Shown: one piece after another, positions 51,968 to 60,096 of the stretch | Layout of the letters: each line of letters begins with the position of its first letter | Numbering within the stretch: the stretch's first letter is position 1 | Assembly (NCBI GenBank): GCA_018052705.1 | Contig: JAGPMW010000010.1 | Location: 1-64,000 of the forward strand | Direction: 5' to 3' | Source: Selenomonas sp. | GTDB lineage: Bacteria; Bacillota; Negativicutes; Selenomonadales; Selenomonadaceae | DNA: 64,000 nt | Made by a program: the position numbers and the translations under genes | Notes under the pieces: model-generated | Databases searched by the model: none | What the model saw: the letters and a program-made list of their open reading frames with translations, nothing else | Told to the model about the DNA's origin: nothing

Positions 51968-52782
51968 GCAGTCTGACGAATGAGCAGCTGGAGCGGTATT
52001 CCCGCCATATCCTGTTGCAGCAGGTCGGTGGTAAAGGTCAGAAGAAACTGTTGCAGGGAAGGGTGCTGGTCATCGGTACAGGTGGTCTTGGTTCGCCGGC
52101 CGCGATGTATCTCGCTGCAGCCGGTGTCGGGAAGATTGGCCTGGTTGATTTTGATGTCGTGGACTTGTCTAATCTGCAGCGGCAGATCATTCATCAGACG
52201 AAGGATGTAGGGCGCCCGAAGATTGATTCCGGCCGGGAGACGATTGCGGCCATCAATCCTGATGTGCAGGTCCATACCTACAATGAGATGGTCCGTGCCA
52301 ACAATATTCGTGATATCATCCGCGATCAGGATTATGATTTCATTATTGATGGCACCGATAATTTTCCAGCCAAGTTTTTGATCAATGATGCCTGTGTTTT
52401 TGAGAAGAAGGCCTATTCTCATGCCGGGATTATTCGGTTTCAGGGGCAGACAATGACTTATGTGCCAGGGCAGGGGCCATGCTATCGCTGCGTATTTCCG
52501 ACGATGCCGCCGAAAGATGCTGTCCCGACCTGTCGTCAGGCTGGAGTGCTGGGCGTAATGGGCGGTGTGATTGGGACGCTGCAGGCAACGGAGGCCCTCA
52601 AGTATCTACTGGGCATTGGTGATCTGTTGACTGGCTATCTGCTCACCTATGATGCATTGACGATGACGTTCCGTAAGGTGAAGCTGCCGAAGAACCCGCA
52701 TTGCGCAGTCTGCGGTGATGAGCCGACGATAACCAGACTGATTGATTATGAGCAGCCGGCCTGTGATCTCGGAACGCATTGA
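51964..52782 (+). CDS. E1-like sulfur-carrier adenylyltransferase (ThiF/MoeB/HcyF family)
   Basis: A 272-residue ATP-dependent activating enzyme that adenylates the carrier's C-terminal glycine. It has the VLVIGTGGLGSPAA nucleotide loop, NLQRQIIHQ arginine segment, IIDGTDNFPAKFL, and structural zinc Cys pairs CYRC and CAVC. No rhodanese domain is fused, so sulfide or a TusA-type donor must supply sulfur. Its ATGA overlap with the carrier gene and the JAMM gene downstream point to the HcyF role rather than thiamine or molybdopterin synthesis. Confidence 0.92.
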   Translation: MSSLTNEQLERYSRHILLQQVGGKGQKKLLQGRVLVIGTGGLGSPAAMYLAAAGVGKIGLVDFDVVDLSNLQRQIIHQTKDVGRPKIDSGRETIAAINPDVQVHTYNEMVRANNIRDIIRDQDYDFIIDGTDNFPAKFLINDACVFEKKAYSHAGIIRFQGQTMTYVPGQGPCYRCVFPTMPPKDAVPTCRQAGVLGVMGGVIGTLQATEALKYLLGIGDLLTGYLLTYDALTMTFRKVKLPKNPHCAVCGDEPTITRLIDYEQPACDLGTH

Positions 52783-52796
52783 GATAGGGGGAAATG

Positions 52797-53213
52797 ATGC
52801 AGATTCGCTTGAAACGCGCCGATTATGAGGCGCTGATCATCCATGCCAGGCAGCAGGCGCCAGCTGAGGACTGTGGTCTGCTGGGGGGCAGAATACAGGA
52901 TGGGATAAAGATGGTAGAGAAGGTATACTATCTGACGAACACGGATCATAGTCCGGAACATTTTGCTATGGAACCGCAGGAGCAGTTTGCGGTGGTTCGC
53001 GAATTGCGGAGCCATGGCTGGATACTTTTGGGTAACTGGCATAGCCATCCGGCTACGCCGTCGCGTCCCAGTGAAGAGGATAAGCGGCTCGCGTTCGATC
53101 CGGCGGCCAGTTATCTGATCCTTTCGCTGGCGGCTGACCAGCCGGTATTGCATAGTTTTCAGGTGGCAAAGGATAAGACGGTGACGAAAGAAGCTTTGGA
53201 AATTATCGCATAA
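52797..53213 (+). CDS. JAMM/MPN+ zinc metalloprotease (HcyD/Mec+-like)
   Basis: A 138-residue single-domain JAMM protein. The complete active site is seen: Glu24 in AEDCGLL, His82 and His84 in NWHSHP, Ser92 and Asp95 in PSEED. Bacterial relatives (Mec+ in actinobacteria, HcyD in Wolinella) remove residues after Gly-Gly of a sulfur carrier or free the amino acid formed on it. The extra Ala-Arg on the carrier encoded upstream is the obvious substrate. The start is ATG 52797 (or the ATG three bases earlier). Confidence 0.9.
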   Translation: MQIRLKRADYEALIIHARQQAPAEDCGLLGGRIQDGIKMVEKVYYLTNTDHSPEHFAMEPQEQFAVVRELRSHGWILLGNWHSHPATPSRPSEEDKRLAFDPAASYLILSLAADQPVLHSFQVAKDKTVTKEALEIIA

Positions 53214-53278
53214 GAATCAGGGATATCGTAATAGAATGCAGCCTGGCAGGCTGCAGCTTAATTCAGGAGGGAATAACG

Positions 53279-54139
53279 ATGGCTGTGGATTATAAGGAAC
53301 TCAAGAAGGGCGGCTTTATGCGCCAGAAGCAGAAAGACAACTTTTCAATGCGGCTGAAATCAGTCGGTGGACACTTTACTGCTGCGCAATTGGCGACAGT
53401 CCAACAGGTAGCGGAGCAGTATGGCAAAGGCTATGTCCATCTGACCTCGCGGCAGGGCATTGAAATTCCGTTCATCCAGTTGGCAGATATTGACAATGTC
53501 AAGAAAACTTTGCTGGCTGGTGGTGTACAGGTAGGAGTCTGTGGCCCGCGGGTGCGTACAATCACGGCCTGTCAGGGCAATGCAGTCTGTCCGTCGGGGC
53601 TTATCGATACCGCGAAGCTGGCCAATGAATTTGATAAGCGCTATGGCGGGCGGGAACTGCCACATAAATTTAAGTTCGGTTTCACCGGCTGCCATAACAA
53701 CTGCCTTAAGAGCGAGGAAAACGATCTGGGAATTAAGGGCGGTACACAGCCGGACTGGCAGGCCTCTGCCTGCACATACTGTGGTGTTTGTCAGGCAGTC
53801 TGCCCGGAAAAGGCGATTATCGTGGATAAAGCAGCACAGACCGTTCAGCTCGATCAGGATAAGTGTGTATACTGTGGCAAATGCATTAAGAGCTGTCCGA
53901 CGGATGCATGGACTGGTCAGAACGGATTCGTGCTGTCTTTCGGTGGGCTTTATGGCAATCGTATCGCTGTTGGCCGGCATTTCCTGCCGATCATCTTTGA
54001 TGAGGCCAAGGTTTATGAAATTGTTGATGTGACACTGGCATTTTTCGAAAAAAATGCAAAGCCGAGTGAGCGCTTTGGCAACTGTCTCGATCGCGTGGGC
54101 TGGGATAAGTTCCAGCAGGAAGTGGAGGCTGTATTATGA
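53279..54139 (+). CDS. Siroheme sulfite reductase, small ferredoxin-fused type
   Basis: A 286-residue protein of the nitrite/sulfite reductase family. The siroheme-[4Fe-4S] ligands appear as C-x5-C (Cys98, Cys104) and C-x3-C (Cys138, Cys142). Two ferredoxin clusters are inserted after them (CTYCGVCQAVCP from 165, CVYCGKCIKSCP from 196). The size and plan resemble AsrC and low-molecular-weight anaerobic sulfite reductases rather than CysI (about 570 residues). It would reduce sulfite from the AprAB reaction to sulfide for loading on the carrier. An AGGAGGG site precedes the ATG. Confidence 0.9.
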   Translation: MAVDYKELKKGGFMRQKQKDNFSMRLKSVGGHFTAAQLATVQQVAEQYGKGYVHLTSRQGIEIPFIQLADIDNVKKTLLAGGVQVGVCGPRVRTITACQGNAVCPSGLIDTAKLANEFDKRYGGRELPHKFKFGFTGCHNNCLKSEENDLGIKGGTQPDWQASACTYCGVCQAVCPEKAIIVDKAAQTVQLDQDKCVYCGKCIKSCPTDAWTGQNGFVLSFGGLYGNRIAVGRHFLPIIFDEAKVYEIVDVTLAFFEKNAKPSERFGNCLDRVGWDKFQQEVEAVL

Positions 54140-54387
54140 GCCGCAAACCTGATGATACGCTGGACATCACTGATGTAGTATGCCCGATGACGTTTGTGAA
54201 GACAAAGATGAGTCTGGAGGATATGGAAGACGGACAAGTGCTGGCTGTTCATCTCAATGATGGTGAACCCATTCAGAATGTACCGCGCAGTCTTAAGGAT
54301 GAGGGGCATAAGGTTCTGTCTGTCAATCAAAATACTGACGGCACCTATGATCTGTTGGTCGAAAAGAACGGGCTTAGTGCATCATGA
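54136..54387 (+). CDS. TusA-family sulfur-transfer protein
   Basis: An 83-residue protein with the TusA motif DVVCPMTFVKTK, whose Cys carries persulfide sulfur, and the usual VLAVHLNDGEP strand. It overlaps the sulfite reductase gene by 4 bp. It could take sulfide or persulfide from the reductase, or hand it to the carrier adenylate. The partner is inferred from position. Confidence 0.9.
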   Translation: MSRKPDDTLDITDVVCPMTFVKTKMSLEDMEDGQVLAVHLNDGEPIQNVPRSLKDEGHKVLSVNQNTDGTYDLLVEKNGLSAS

Positions 54388-54473
54388 CAGAAAACAATCA
54401 GTGAGAATGCAAAGCAGATCGTGGAGGATAATGCAGCGAGACTGCAAGAAAAAATAGATAATTTTATTTTGGT

Positions 54474-54502
54474 GGCGGATTGTTGTTGACAATCTGCCTT
54501 TT
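54474..54502 (+). terminator. Terminator of the sulfite-reduction operon
   Basis: GGCGGATTGT and ACAATCTGCC pair (one G-T pair) around a 5-nt loop, followed by TTTTT. The loop and 3' arm contain the -35 box of the next promoter. Confidence 0.85.
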
Positions 54503-54514
54503 TATCGCTAATAT
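54486..54514 (+). promoter_or_regulatory. Sigma-A promoter nested in the preceding terminator
   Basis: TTGACA (54486-54491) and TAATAT (54509-54514) have a 17-nt spacer. The -35 lies within the terminator hairpin, an unusually compact arrangement. Confidence 0.7.
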
Positions 54515-54553
54515 ATAGCATATAAAATAAAACATAGCTAATATGTATGCTAT
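54507..54553. promoter_or_regulatory. Paired inverted repeats around the start of the amidohydrolase transcript
   Basis: GCTA-atata-TAGC (54507-54519) covers the -10 box. ATAGC-N10-GCTAT (54534-54553) follows. TAGCATA (54517) and TATGCTA (54546) form a wider repeat. The layout suggests a repressor with two sites. Confidence 0.4.
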
Positions 54554-54577
54554 TTACTGGCTGGAGATGGGGCTGTT

Positions 54578-55288
54578 ATGAAGAAAATTATTGGAATCGG
54601 GGGCAATCTGGCGTTTATGTCCGAGGGGATGTTCCCGGGCTATGGCAAGGCTTATGTTAATCGGGACTATACCGCCGCGGTGGAGTCTGTTGGCGGTGTG
54701 CCGCTGATCCTGCCGGTGACCGTAGATGCAGCGATCGTTGCCGCTCAATTGTCAGCGGTAGATGCACTGGTCATCTCGGGAGGCTGGGATGTTGATCCGC
54801 TGCTTTGGGGGGAGGAACCGCATGGGAAACTTGGGGATACCCTGCCTGAGCGGGATACATTTGATCTGCTACTGATCCGTGAAGCGCGTCGGCGGGACAT
54901 TCCTATTTTGGGCATTTGTCGCGGATTGCAGATCCTTAATGTCGCCGCAGGCGGCAGTCTTTATCAGGATATGAGCGAGCAGCCGGATAGTTTTGTACGG
55001 CACTGGCAGAATTCGCATCCGGATCAGGCTACGCATACCGTGACCACGGAAAAAGGGTCAATCCTGAATAAGATACTGGGTGAAAGTATCACCGTTAATT
55101 CATTCCATCATATGGCTGTGCATGAACCGGCACGAGGATATGAGGTAACGGCCCGGGCAGCTGATGGCACGATTGAGGGCATGGAGTCGACGGAGGGTTC
55201 GCCAGTGCTGGCGGTACAATGGCATCCAGAGATGATGCACCGCAAATCGGCCGGCATGCGTCAGCTTTTCAGCTGGCTGCTCAGATGA
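54578..55288 (+). CDS. Class I glutamine amidotransferase-like hydrolase, C26 family (PuuD-like)
   Basis: A 236-residue gamma-glutamyl hydrolase-type enzyme. It has ISGGWDVDPLLWGEEP, the nucleophile Cys in PILGICRGLQILN, and the His/Glu pair in AVQWHPEMM. PuuD splits gamma-glutamyl-GABA in putrescine breakdown, but the other puu genes are absent. The next gene is an amino-acid permease, so the true substrate is probably an imported gamma-glutamyl or amide compound. Confidence 0.88.
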   Translation: MKKIIGIGGNLAFMSEGMFPGYGKAYVNRDYTAAVESVGGVPLILPVTVDAAIVAAQLSAVDALVISGGWDVDPLLWGEEPHGKLGDTLPERDTFDLLLIREARRRDIPILGICRGLQILNVAAGGSLYQDMSEQPDSFVRHWQNSHPDQATHTVTTEKGSILNKILGESITVNSFHHMAVHEPARGYEVTARAADGTIEGMESTEGSPVLAVQWHPEMMHRKSAGMRQLFSWLLR

Positions 55289-55325
55289 TTGGTATGATTA
55301 AGTCATAGAAAGCGATGGGTGAACC

Positions 55326-56624
55326 ATGGTAAAAAGCAAATTCGGTTTTTGGAGTATTGTGCTCCTGGGTATTAACGCAATTATCGGCTCCGGAATATTC
55401 CTGCTGCCAAATCAGGCGTACGCATTGTCTGGCGCATTTTCATTAGTTGTTGTGCTGTTCGATGCTGTGCTGGCGATGTCATTGGCGCTTTGCTTTGCCG
55501 AAGCCAGCGGCCGGTTCCATCGGAATGGGGGGCCATATATCTACGCACGCGCAGCCTTTGGCAATTTCATCGGCTTCGAGGTAGGTTTCATGAAAGCCGC
55601 AATCAGTATCATTGCCTGGGCAGCTATGGCCAATGGTTTTGCGACTGCGCTTAGTGCGGTTGTACCGGCGCTCAATGACCCGTTTTATAAAAATGCTATT
55701 ATTATTCTGCTCATGGGCAGTCTGGGCCTGATCAATGTCCTTGGTGTTCAGGTATCCAAGATCATCAATAATATTGTGACGGTCGGCAAATTACTGCCCT
55801 TGCTGTTATTTATTGCTGTAGGGTTATTTTATGTGAATGCCGGCAATTTTACGCCAATGCTGCCGACTGGCGCAGCGGCTGAAACCTTCTCGTTTGGGGC
55901 GGCGGCACTCTTGATCTTTTACGCATTTACCGGCTTTGAAGCTATCGCTGAGGCAGCTGAGGATATGGAGAATCCGCAGCGGAATATTCCGCGGGCCATC
56001 ATGGTTGTTATGGGGCTGGTCTCGTTGTTCTATTTTCTGATTCTGGCCATATCGATTGGCGTGTTGGGGCCGGATCTGGCAAATACCAAAACGCCAATTG
56101 CTACAGCTGCAGCAGTATTCCTGGGATCGGCAGGCGGTTTTCTGGTGACGGCTGGAACACTGGTTTCTATTGGCGGGATTAACCTTGCATCATCTTTCCT
56201 AACGCCGCGGGTCATTGTAGCGATTGCTGATGACCACATGCTGCCACCGGTCTTTTCCAGATACAGCCGTTTTGGTACACCGTATGTTGCCATCTTGTTC
56301 GCGACAGTGGTCGGTATCCTGATTGCCTTGTCGGGGAGTTTCACAACGCTGGCAGCTATCAGTGTTGTATCGCGTTTTGCCCAGTATGTACCGACATGTC
56401 TGGCGATTCTGGTCCTGCGCCGCAAAGATCCGGAGCATCCGAGTACTTTGTCCGTACCATGGGGGCCGGTTATTCCGGTCGTGGCCATTCTCGTCAGTCT
56501 CTGGCTGCTCGTGCAGGCAGATGCTCAGAAGATCCTGATTGGTCTGGGCGGACTGATCATCGCGATGCCTTTCTATTTCATCATGAAAAAGCAGTATCTG
56601 CAGCAGGGGGCTCAGCGGGACTGA
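55326..56624 (+). CDS. APC-superfamily amino acid permease
   Basis: A 432-residue membrane protein with twelve predicted helices. The APC substrate-binding loop IIGSGIFLLPNQAYAL in helix 1 and the GFEAIAEAAEDMENPQRNIPRAI motif after helix 6 are clear. It lies 37 nt after the C26 hydrolase in the same direction, so the pair probably works together. The substrate is not known. Confidence 0.9.
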   Translation: MVKSKFGFWSIVLLGINAIIGSGIFLLPNQAYALSGAFSLVVVLFDAVLAMSLALCFAEASGRFHRNGGPYIYARAAFGNFIGFEVGFMKAAISIIAWAAMANGFATALSAVVPALNDPFYKNAIIILLMGSLGLINVLGVQVSKIINNIVTVGKLLPLLLFIAVGLFYVNAGNFTPMLPTGAAAETFSFGAAALLIFYAFTGFEAIAEAAEDMENPQRNIPRAIMVVMGLVSLFYFLILAISIGVLGPDLANTKTPIATAAAVFLGSAGGFLVTAGTLVSIGGINLASSFLTPRVIVAIADDHMLPPVFSRYSRFGTPYVAILFATVVGILIALSGSFTTLAAISVVSRFAQYVPTCLAILVLRRKDPEHPSTLSVPWGPVIPVVAILVSLWLLVQADAQKILIGLGGLIIAMPFYFIMKKQYLQQGAQRD

Positions 56625-56698
56625 ATCGATATTTTGGCAGTACAGGTACCAGTTTTGACTGATCGTGTTAAGATTGTGTAAAGATTCCTTTCCCGTTG

Positions 56699-56727
56699 TT
56701 GTAAACCACTTCGGGGTAAATTAGAAT
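56699..56727 (+). promoter_or_regulatory. Possible promoter directly before the permease-gene terminator
   Basis: TTGTAA and TAGAAT with a 17-nt spacer end exactly where the terminator hairpin begins, so a transcript starting near 56734 would lack most of the hairpin's 5' arm and escape it. Confidence 0.45.
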
Positions 56728-56776
56728 AAAGACAGGAAAAAGCTGAAGCGTTCTCTCAGCTTTTTCCTGTCTTTTT
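56728..56776 (+). terminator. Terminator after the amino acid permease gene
   Basis: AAAGACAGGAAAAAGCTGA and TCAGCTTTTTCCTGTCTTT are perfectly complementary (19 bp) and are followed by T residues. The A/T symmetry allows either direction. Confidence 0.85.
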
Positions 56777-56802
56777 GAGTGTAGAAGCAGGAGGTGGTAA
56801 AT

Positions 56803-56913
56803 ATGGATGCTGGCGCAGATGGCAGTCGGGACGACGAATCTGAAATTTGCAGGAGGAAGCTATATGACTATATTTACGACACAAACAAGATCCCGCTATG
56901 GTTGGCTGACTGA
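56803..56913 (+). CDS. Possible 36-codon leader ORF overlapping the ABC permease start
   Basis: An ATG at 56803 follows a consensus AGGAGGTG (56789-56796) and opens a 36-codon, acidic, hydrophilic frame. It ends at a TGA 50 bp inside the permease gene, in another frame. It might couple translation to the permease start, which has its own AGAGG-like site, or the strong site may instead serve an in-frame permease ATG at 56807. I cannot decide between these. Confidence 0.35.
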   Translation: MDAGADGSRDDESEICRRKLYDYIYDTNKIPLWLAD

Positions 56914-58606
56914 TGCGGTCTTGTTGATCCTGGTTTTTATTGTATTTTATGTGCTGTTTCGGCTGGGCGAAGGGATGGTTGTTCCCTTTTCAACGTCACA
57001 ACAGCCGGTAGTGGATCTGGCACCGGACGGTCTGCCGTATTATGCTGGACGTTCGCTGCTGCGGATGTTTCTGGCCTTTGGGGCATCGCTGCTGTTCTCT
57101 TTAGTGTACGGTTACGTGGCTGCCAAGAGCCGTGTGGCCGGCTATGTGCTCGTGCCATTGCTGGATATCCTTCAGTCGATACCGGTACTGGGCTTTTTGT
57201 CCGCAACTATTGCTGCGTTTATCGCATTCTTTCCCGGCAGTTTATTTGGGGTAGAGTGTGCTTCGATTTTTGCGATCTTTACGGGGCAGGCCTGGAATAT
57301 GACCTTCAGTTTTTATCATTCACTGACAACGCTGCCAAGGGAACTGCAGGAGGCCGCGGAAATGCTGCATCTGAACTGGTGGCAGCGGTTTCGCCGGTTG
57401 GAACTGCCAGCAGCAACGATGGGACTGATCTGGAATGGCATGATGTCGTTTGGCGGCGGCTGGTTTTTTCTGGCGGCCAGTGAAGCGATTACCGTGATGG
57501 GAGAAGATATCCATCTGCCGGGCGTCGGTTCCTATCTGGCAGCGGCAGTAGATGCTGGTGATATGCAGGCCATGCTTTATGCGATGCTCACCATGCTGGT
57601 CATGATTCTGCTGGTCGATCAGCTCTTTTGGCGGCCGCTGGTTGTATGGGGGCAGAAGTTCAAGCTCGAAACTTCGACTTCTGAGGTACAGCCAACTTCT
57701 TTTGTCTATGATATCCTGCAGGGGTCCAGGCTGATCTGGCTATTCCGGCAGCGGGTGCTGGCACCTGTTGGCAGGATCGTGAATAAAGGCATCGACTGGC
57801 TGGTCAAACAGGCATTAGCTGGTGCGATGCATGTGCCCATAAAACAGCGTCCGGCAGCCGGCAATAAAATACTGGCCGCAGCCGCAGCCATAGTCTTTTT
57901 GGCATTAATTGGACGGCCGGCTCTGGAGGCCTGGTCGATGATCACCAGCCGGGGGCTGGCTGATATCCTGATGGTGCTGGAGCTGGGCGCGCTGACCTGG
58001 AGCCGTGTCATGGTTGCCCTGATCGTTGGTGCCTTGTGGACGATACCCGTTGGTGTCTGGATTGGTACTCATCCGCGGATTGCCGGACGGATGCAGCCAC
58101 TGGTTCTGTTGGCGGCATCTTTTCCGGCCAATATGCTGTTTCCTTTTTTGATTGTATTCTTTGTCTGGAGCCATGTGGATTTTGAATATGGCTCGATCCT
58201 GTTGATGCTTCTAGGGACGCAGTGGTATATCTTGTTTAATGTTATTGCCGGCGCTATGAGTCTGCCGAATGATCTGCTGGAAGCTTCGTCGATGCTGCAG
58301 CTGAGCGGCTGGAAGAAATGGCGTACGGTTATCCTGCCGGGGATTTTTCCACAATTGGTGACTGGACTGGTGACGGCCTGCGGTGGTGCCTGGAATGCCA
58401 GCATCGTAGCCGAGATTGCCAGCTGGCGGGATATTGATCTCTCGGCAACCGGTTTGGGAGCGTATATCAGTCAGGCGACGGCAGCCGGAAACTGGTCCGA
58501 TATCGTAATCGGAATCATGGTTATGTGTTTCTTTGTCGTGGCGTTCAACCGGCTGGTCTGGCAAAAGCTGTATGACTTGTCTGTTTCGAAGTACCATATC
58601 GGATAG
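56864..58606 (+). CDS. ABC transporter permease, two fused permease domains (sulfonate/nitrate/taurine type)
   Basis: A 580-residue membrane protein with two BPD_transp_1 domains in tandem. Each carries an EAA-like coupling loop: LPRELQEAAEMLHLNWWQRF in the first half and LPNDLLEASSMLQLSGWKKW in the second. It therefore supplies both channel halves alone. SsuC/NrtB-like relatives move sulfonates, nitrate or taurine. No binding protein gene is adjacent. Its position downstream of sulfur operons favours a sulfur compound, as inference only. Start at ATG 56864 behind AGGAGG. ATG 56807 would add 19 residues. Confidence 0.88.
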   Translation: MTIFTTQTRSRYGWLTDAVLLILVFIVFYVLFRLGEGMVVPFSTSQQPVVDLAPDGLPYYAGRSLLRMFLAFGASLLFSLVYGYVAAKSRVAGYVLVPLLDILQSIPVLGFLSATIAAFIAFFPGSLFGVECASIFAIFTGQAWNMTFSFYHSLTTLPRELQEAAEMLHLNWWQRFRRLELPAATMGLIWNGMMSFGGGWFFLAASEAITVMGEDIHLPGVGSYLAAAVDAGDMQAMLYAMLTMLVMILLVDQLFWRPLVVWGQKFKLETSTSEVQPTSFVYDILQGSRLIWLFRQRVLAPVGRIVNKGIDWLVKQALAGAMHVPIKQRPAAGNKILAAAAAIVFLALIGRPALEAWSMITSRGLADILMVLELGALTWSRVMVALIVGALWTIPVGVWIGTHPRIAGRMQPLVLLAASFPANMLFPFLIVFFVWSHVDFEYGSILLMLLGTQWYILFNVIAGAMSLPNDLLEASSMLQLSGWKKWRTVILPGIFPQLVTGLVTACGGAWNASIVAEIASWRDIDLSATGLGAYISQATAAGNWSDIVIGIMVMCFFVVAFNRLVWQKLYDLSVSKYHIG

Positions 58607-58618
58607 GAGGGCGACTCT

Positions 58619-59917
58619 ATGAACACTTTATTGGAATTACAGCAGATCGGGCGGAGTTTTGATCTGCCTGGAGATAATGGCAAAGAAGTCATACACAAAG
58701 TAATCCTGGATCAGGTAAATCTGCAGGTAGCAGAAGGCGAATTTCTGGCTATTCTCGGGCCCTCCGGCTCAGGCAAGTCGACATTGCTCCGCATCATTGC
58801 TGGTCTGATACCAGCCACTACGGGGACGGTGTCCTATCTGGGGCAGCCAGTGCAGGGAATCAATGCCGGTGTCGGGATGGTGTTTCAATCGTTTGCCCTG
58901 TTCCCGTGGCTTACTGTACTCGAGAATGTGATGCTCGGGCTGGAAAATAAGCCGTTGAGTGAGGCAGAGAAACAGGAAAAATCCATGCAGGTATTGGATG
59001 TGGTTGGGCTCGATGGTTTTGAGAATGCCTATCCTAAGGAGCTTTCTGGTGGTATGCGGCAGCGGGTTGGCATCGGGCGCGCACTGGTGTCGGAGCCGGA
59101 TATCCTATTGATGGATGAAGCGTTTTCGGCTCTTGACGTACTTACCGCTGAGAATCTGCGCCGAGATCTGCTCGAATTATGGCTGGAGAAAAAGATCCCG
59201 ACCAAGGCAATCATCCTTGTCACTCATGGCATTGAGGAAGCAGTCTATATGGCTGACCGCGCTGTGATTTTGTCCTCGGGACCAGCGACGGTTATTGAAA
59301 ACCTGTCTATCGATATCCCCCGTTGGCGGGATCGTAAGTCACCAGAATTTTTGACCTACGTGGATCGGATCTATTCTCTTATGACCAAAAAAAGGAATCC
59401 GGAAAAGATTCCGCTCAAGAAAAAGGATATCAAGCTGCCGTTGGTTCGGGCGGGAGCATTGACGGGATTTCTGGAATTGTTGGAGGATCGCGATATAGCG
59501 ACAGACTTGTATAAAATGGCAGGTCTCTTGATGATGGATATCGAGGATTTCTTTCCGTTGGTTGAAGCGTCGGATCTATTGCAGTTCACACGTGTGGTTG
59601 AAGGGGATATCGAGCTGACGGATCAGGGCCGATTTTTTGCGCAGGCAACGGTTCTGGAACGCAAGGAAATATTCCGTCAGCAGCTGCTGAGCAGCATTCC
59701 TATGGTGAAGCAGATGCTGCAGGTCCTGCGTGCAAAGGCTAACCATGAAATGAACCGCGATTTTTTCCTCGACATTTTGATGCGGACGATGGGCGAAAGA
59801 GATGCCTTGGAGCAGCTGGATCTGCTGATTGGCTGGGAGCGTTATGCCGAGCTCATCGCATACGATCAGGACCGGGAAGTAATAAGCCTGGAAGATGGTG
59901 CGGATACAATCAATTGA
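58619..59917 (+). CDS. ABC transporter ATP-binding protein with C-terminal AAA-associated domain
   Basis: A 432-residue ATPase. Its first 260 residues are SsuB/NrtD-like (Walker A GPSGSGKST, Q-loop VFQSFALFPW, signature ELSGGMRQRVGIGRAL, Walker B ILLMDEAFSALD). From about residue 290 a C-terminal all-alpha domain of 130 residues follows, resembling the AAA-associated C-terminal domain of some nitrate/sulfonate-type ATPases. It pairs with the fused permease 12 nt upstream. The C-terminal domain may be regulatory. Confidence 0.9.
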   Translation: MNTLLELQQIGRSFDLPGDNGKEVIHKVILDQVNLQVAEGEFLAILGPSGSGKSTLLRIIAGLIPATTGTVSYLGQPVQGINAGVGMVFQSFALFPWLTVLENVMLGLENKPLSEAEKQEKSMQVLDVVGLDGFENAYPKELSGGMRQRVGIGRALVSEPDILLMDEAFSALDVLTAENLRRDLLELWLEKKIPTKAIILVTHGIEEAVYMADRAVILSSGPATVIENLSIDIPRWRDRKSPEFLTYVDRIYSLMTKKRNPEKIPLKKKDIKLPLVRAGALTGFLELLEDRDIATDLYKMAGLLMMDIEDFFPLVEASDLLQFTRVVEGDIELTDQGRFFAQATVLERKEIFRQQLLSSIPMVKQMLQVLRAKANHEMNRDFFLDILMRTMGERDALEQLDLLIGWERYAELIAYDQDREVISLEDGADTIN

Positions 59918-59927
59918 CAACTGAATC

Positions 59928-59980
59928 GATACAAAATAGAGGCTGGGTGGTATTAATACTGCCCAGCCTCTATTTGTATC
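59928..59980 (+). terminator. Terminator after the ABC ATPase gene
   Basis: GATACAAAATAGAGGCTGGG pairs with CCCAGCCTCTATTTGTATC over 19 bp with one bulged A. The loop contains a smaller TAT/ATA pairing. The downstream side is only moderately T-rich. Confidence 0.75.
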
Positions 59981-60004
59981 GGAATAAATATGAGTAAAGC
60001 ATAC

Positions 60005-60033
60005 TTGACATATATGAAAATATGATGTAATAT
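60005..60033 (+). promoter_or_regulatory. Sigma-A promoter of the URO-D/ABC transporter operon
   Basis: TTGACA and TAATAT with a 17-nt spacer. A CATAC-N7-GTATG inverted repeat lies between the predicted start and the first gene and could be an operator. Confidence 0.75.
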
Positions 60034-60096
60034 AGTGCCATCATCGAATTTAAGTAAACATACATATTAAGTATGACATACGTGGGAGGAATTATA

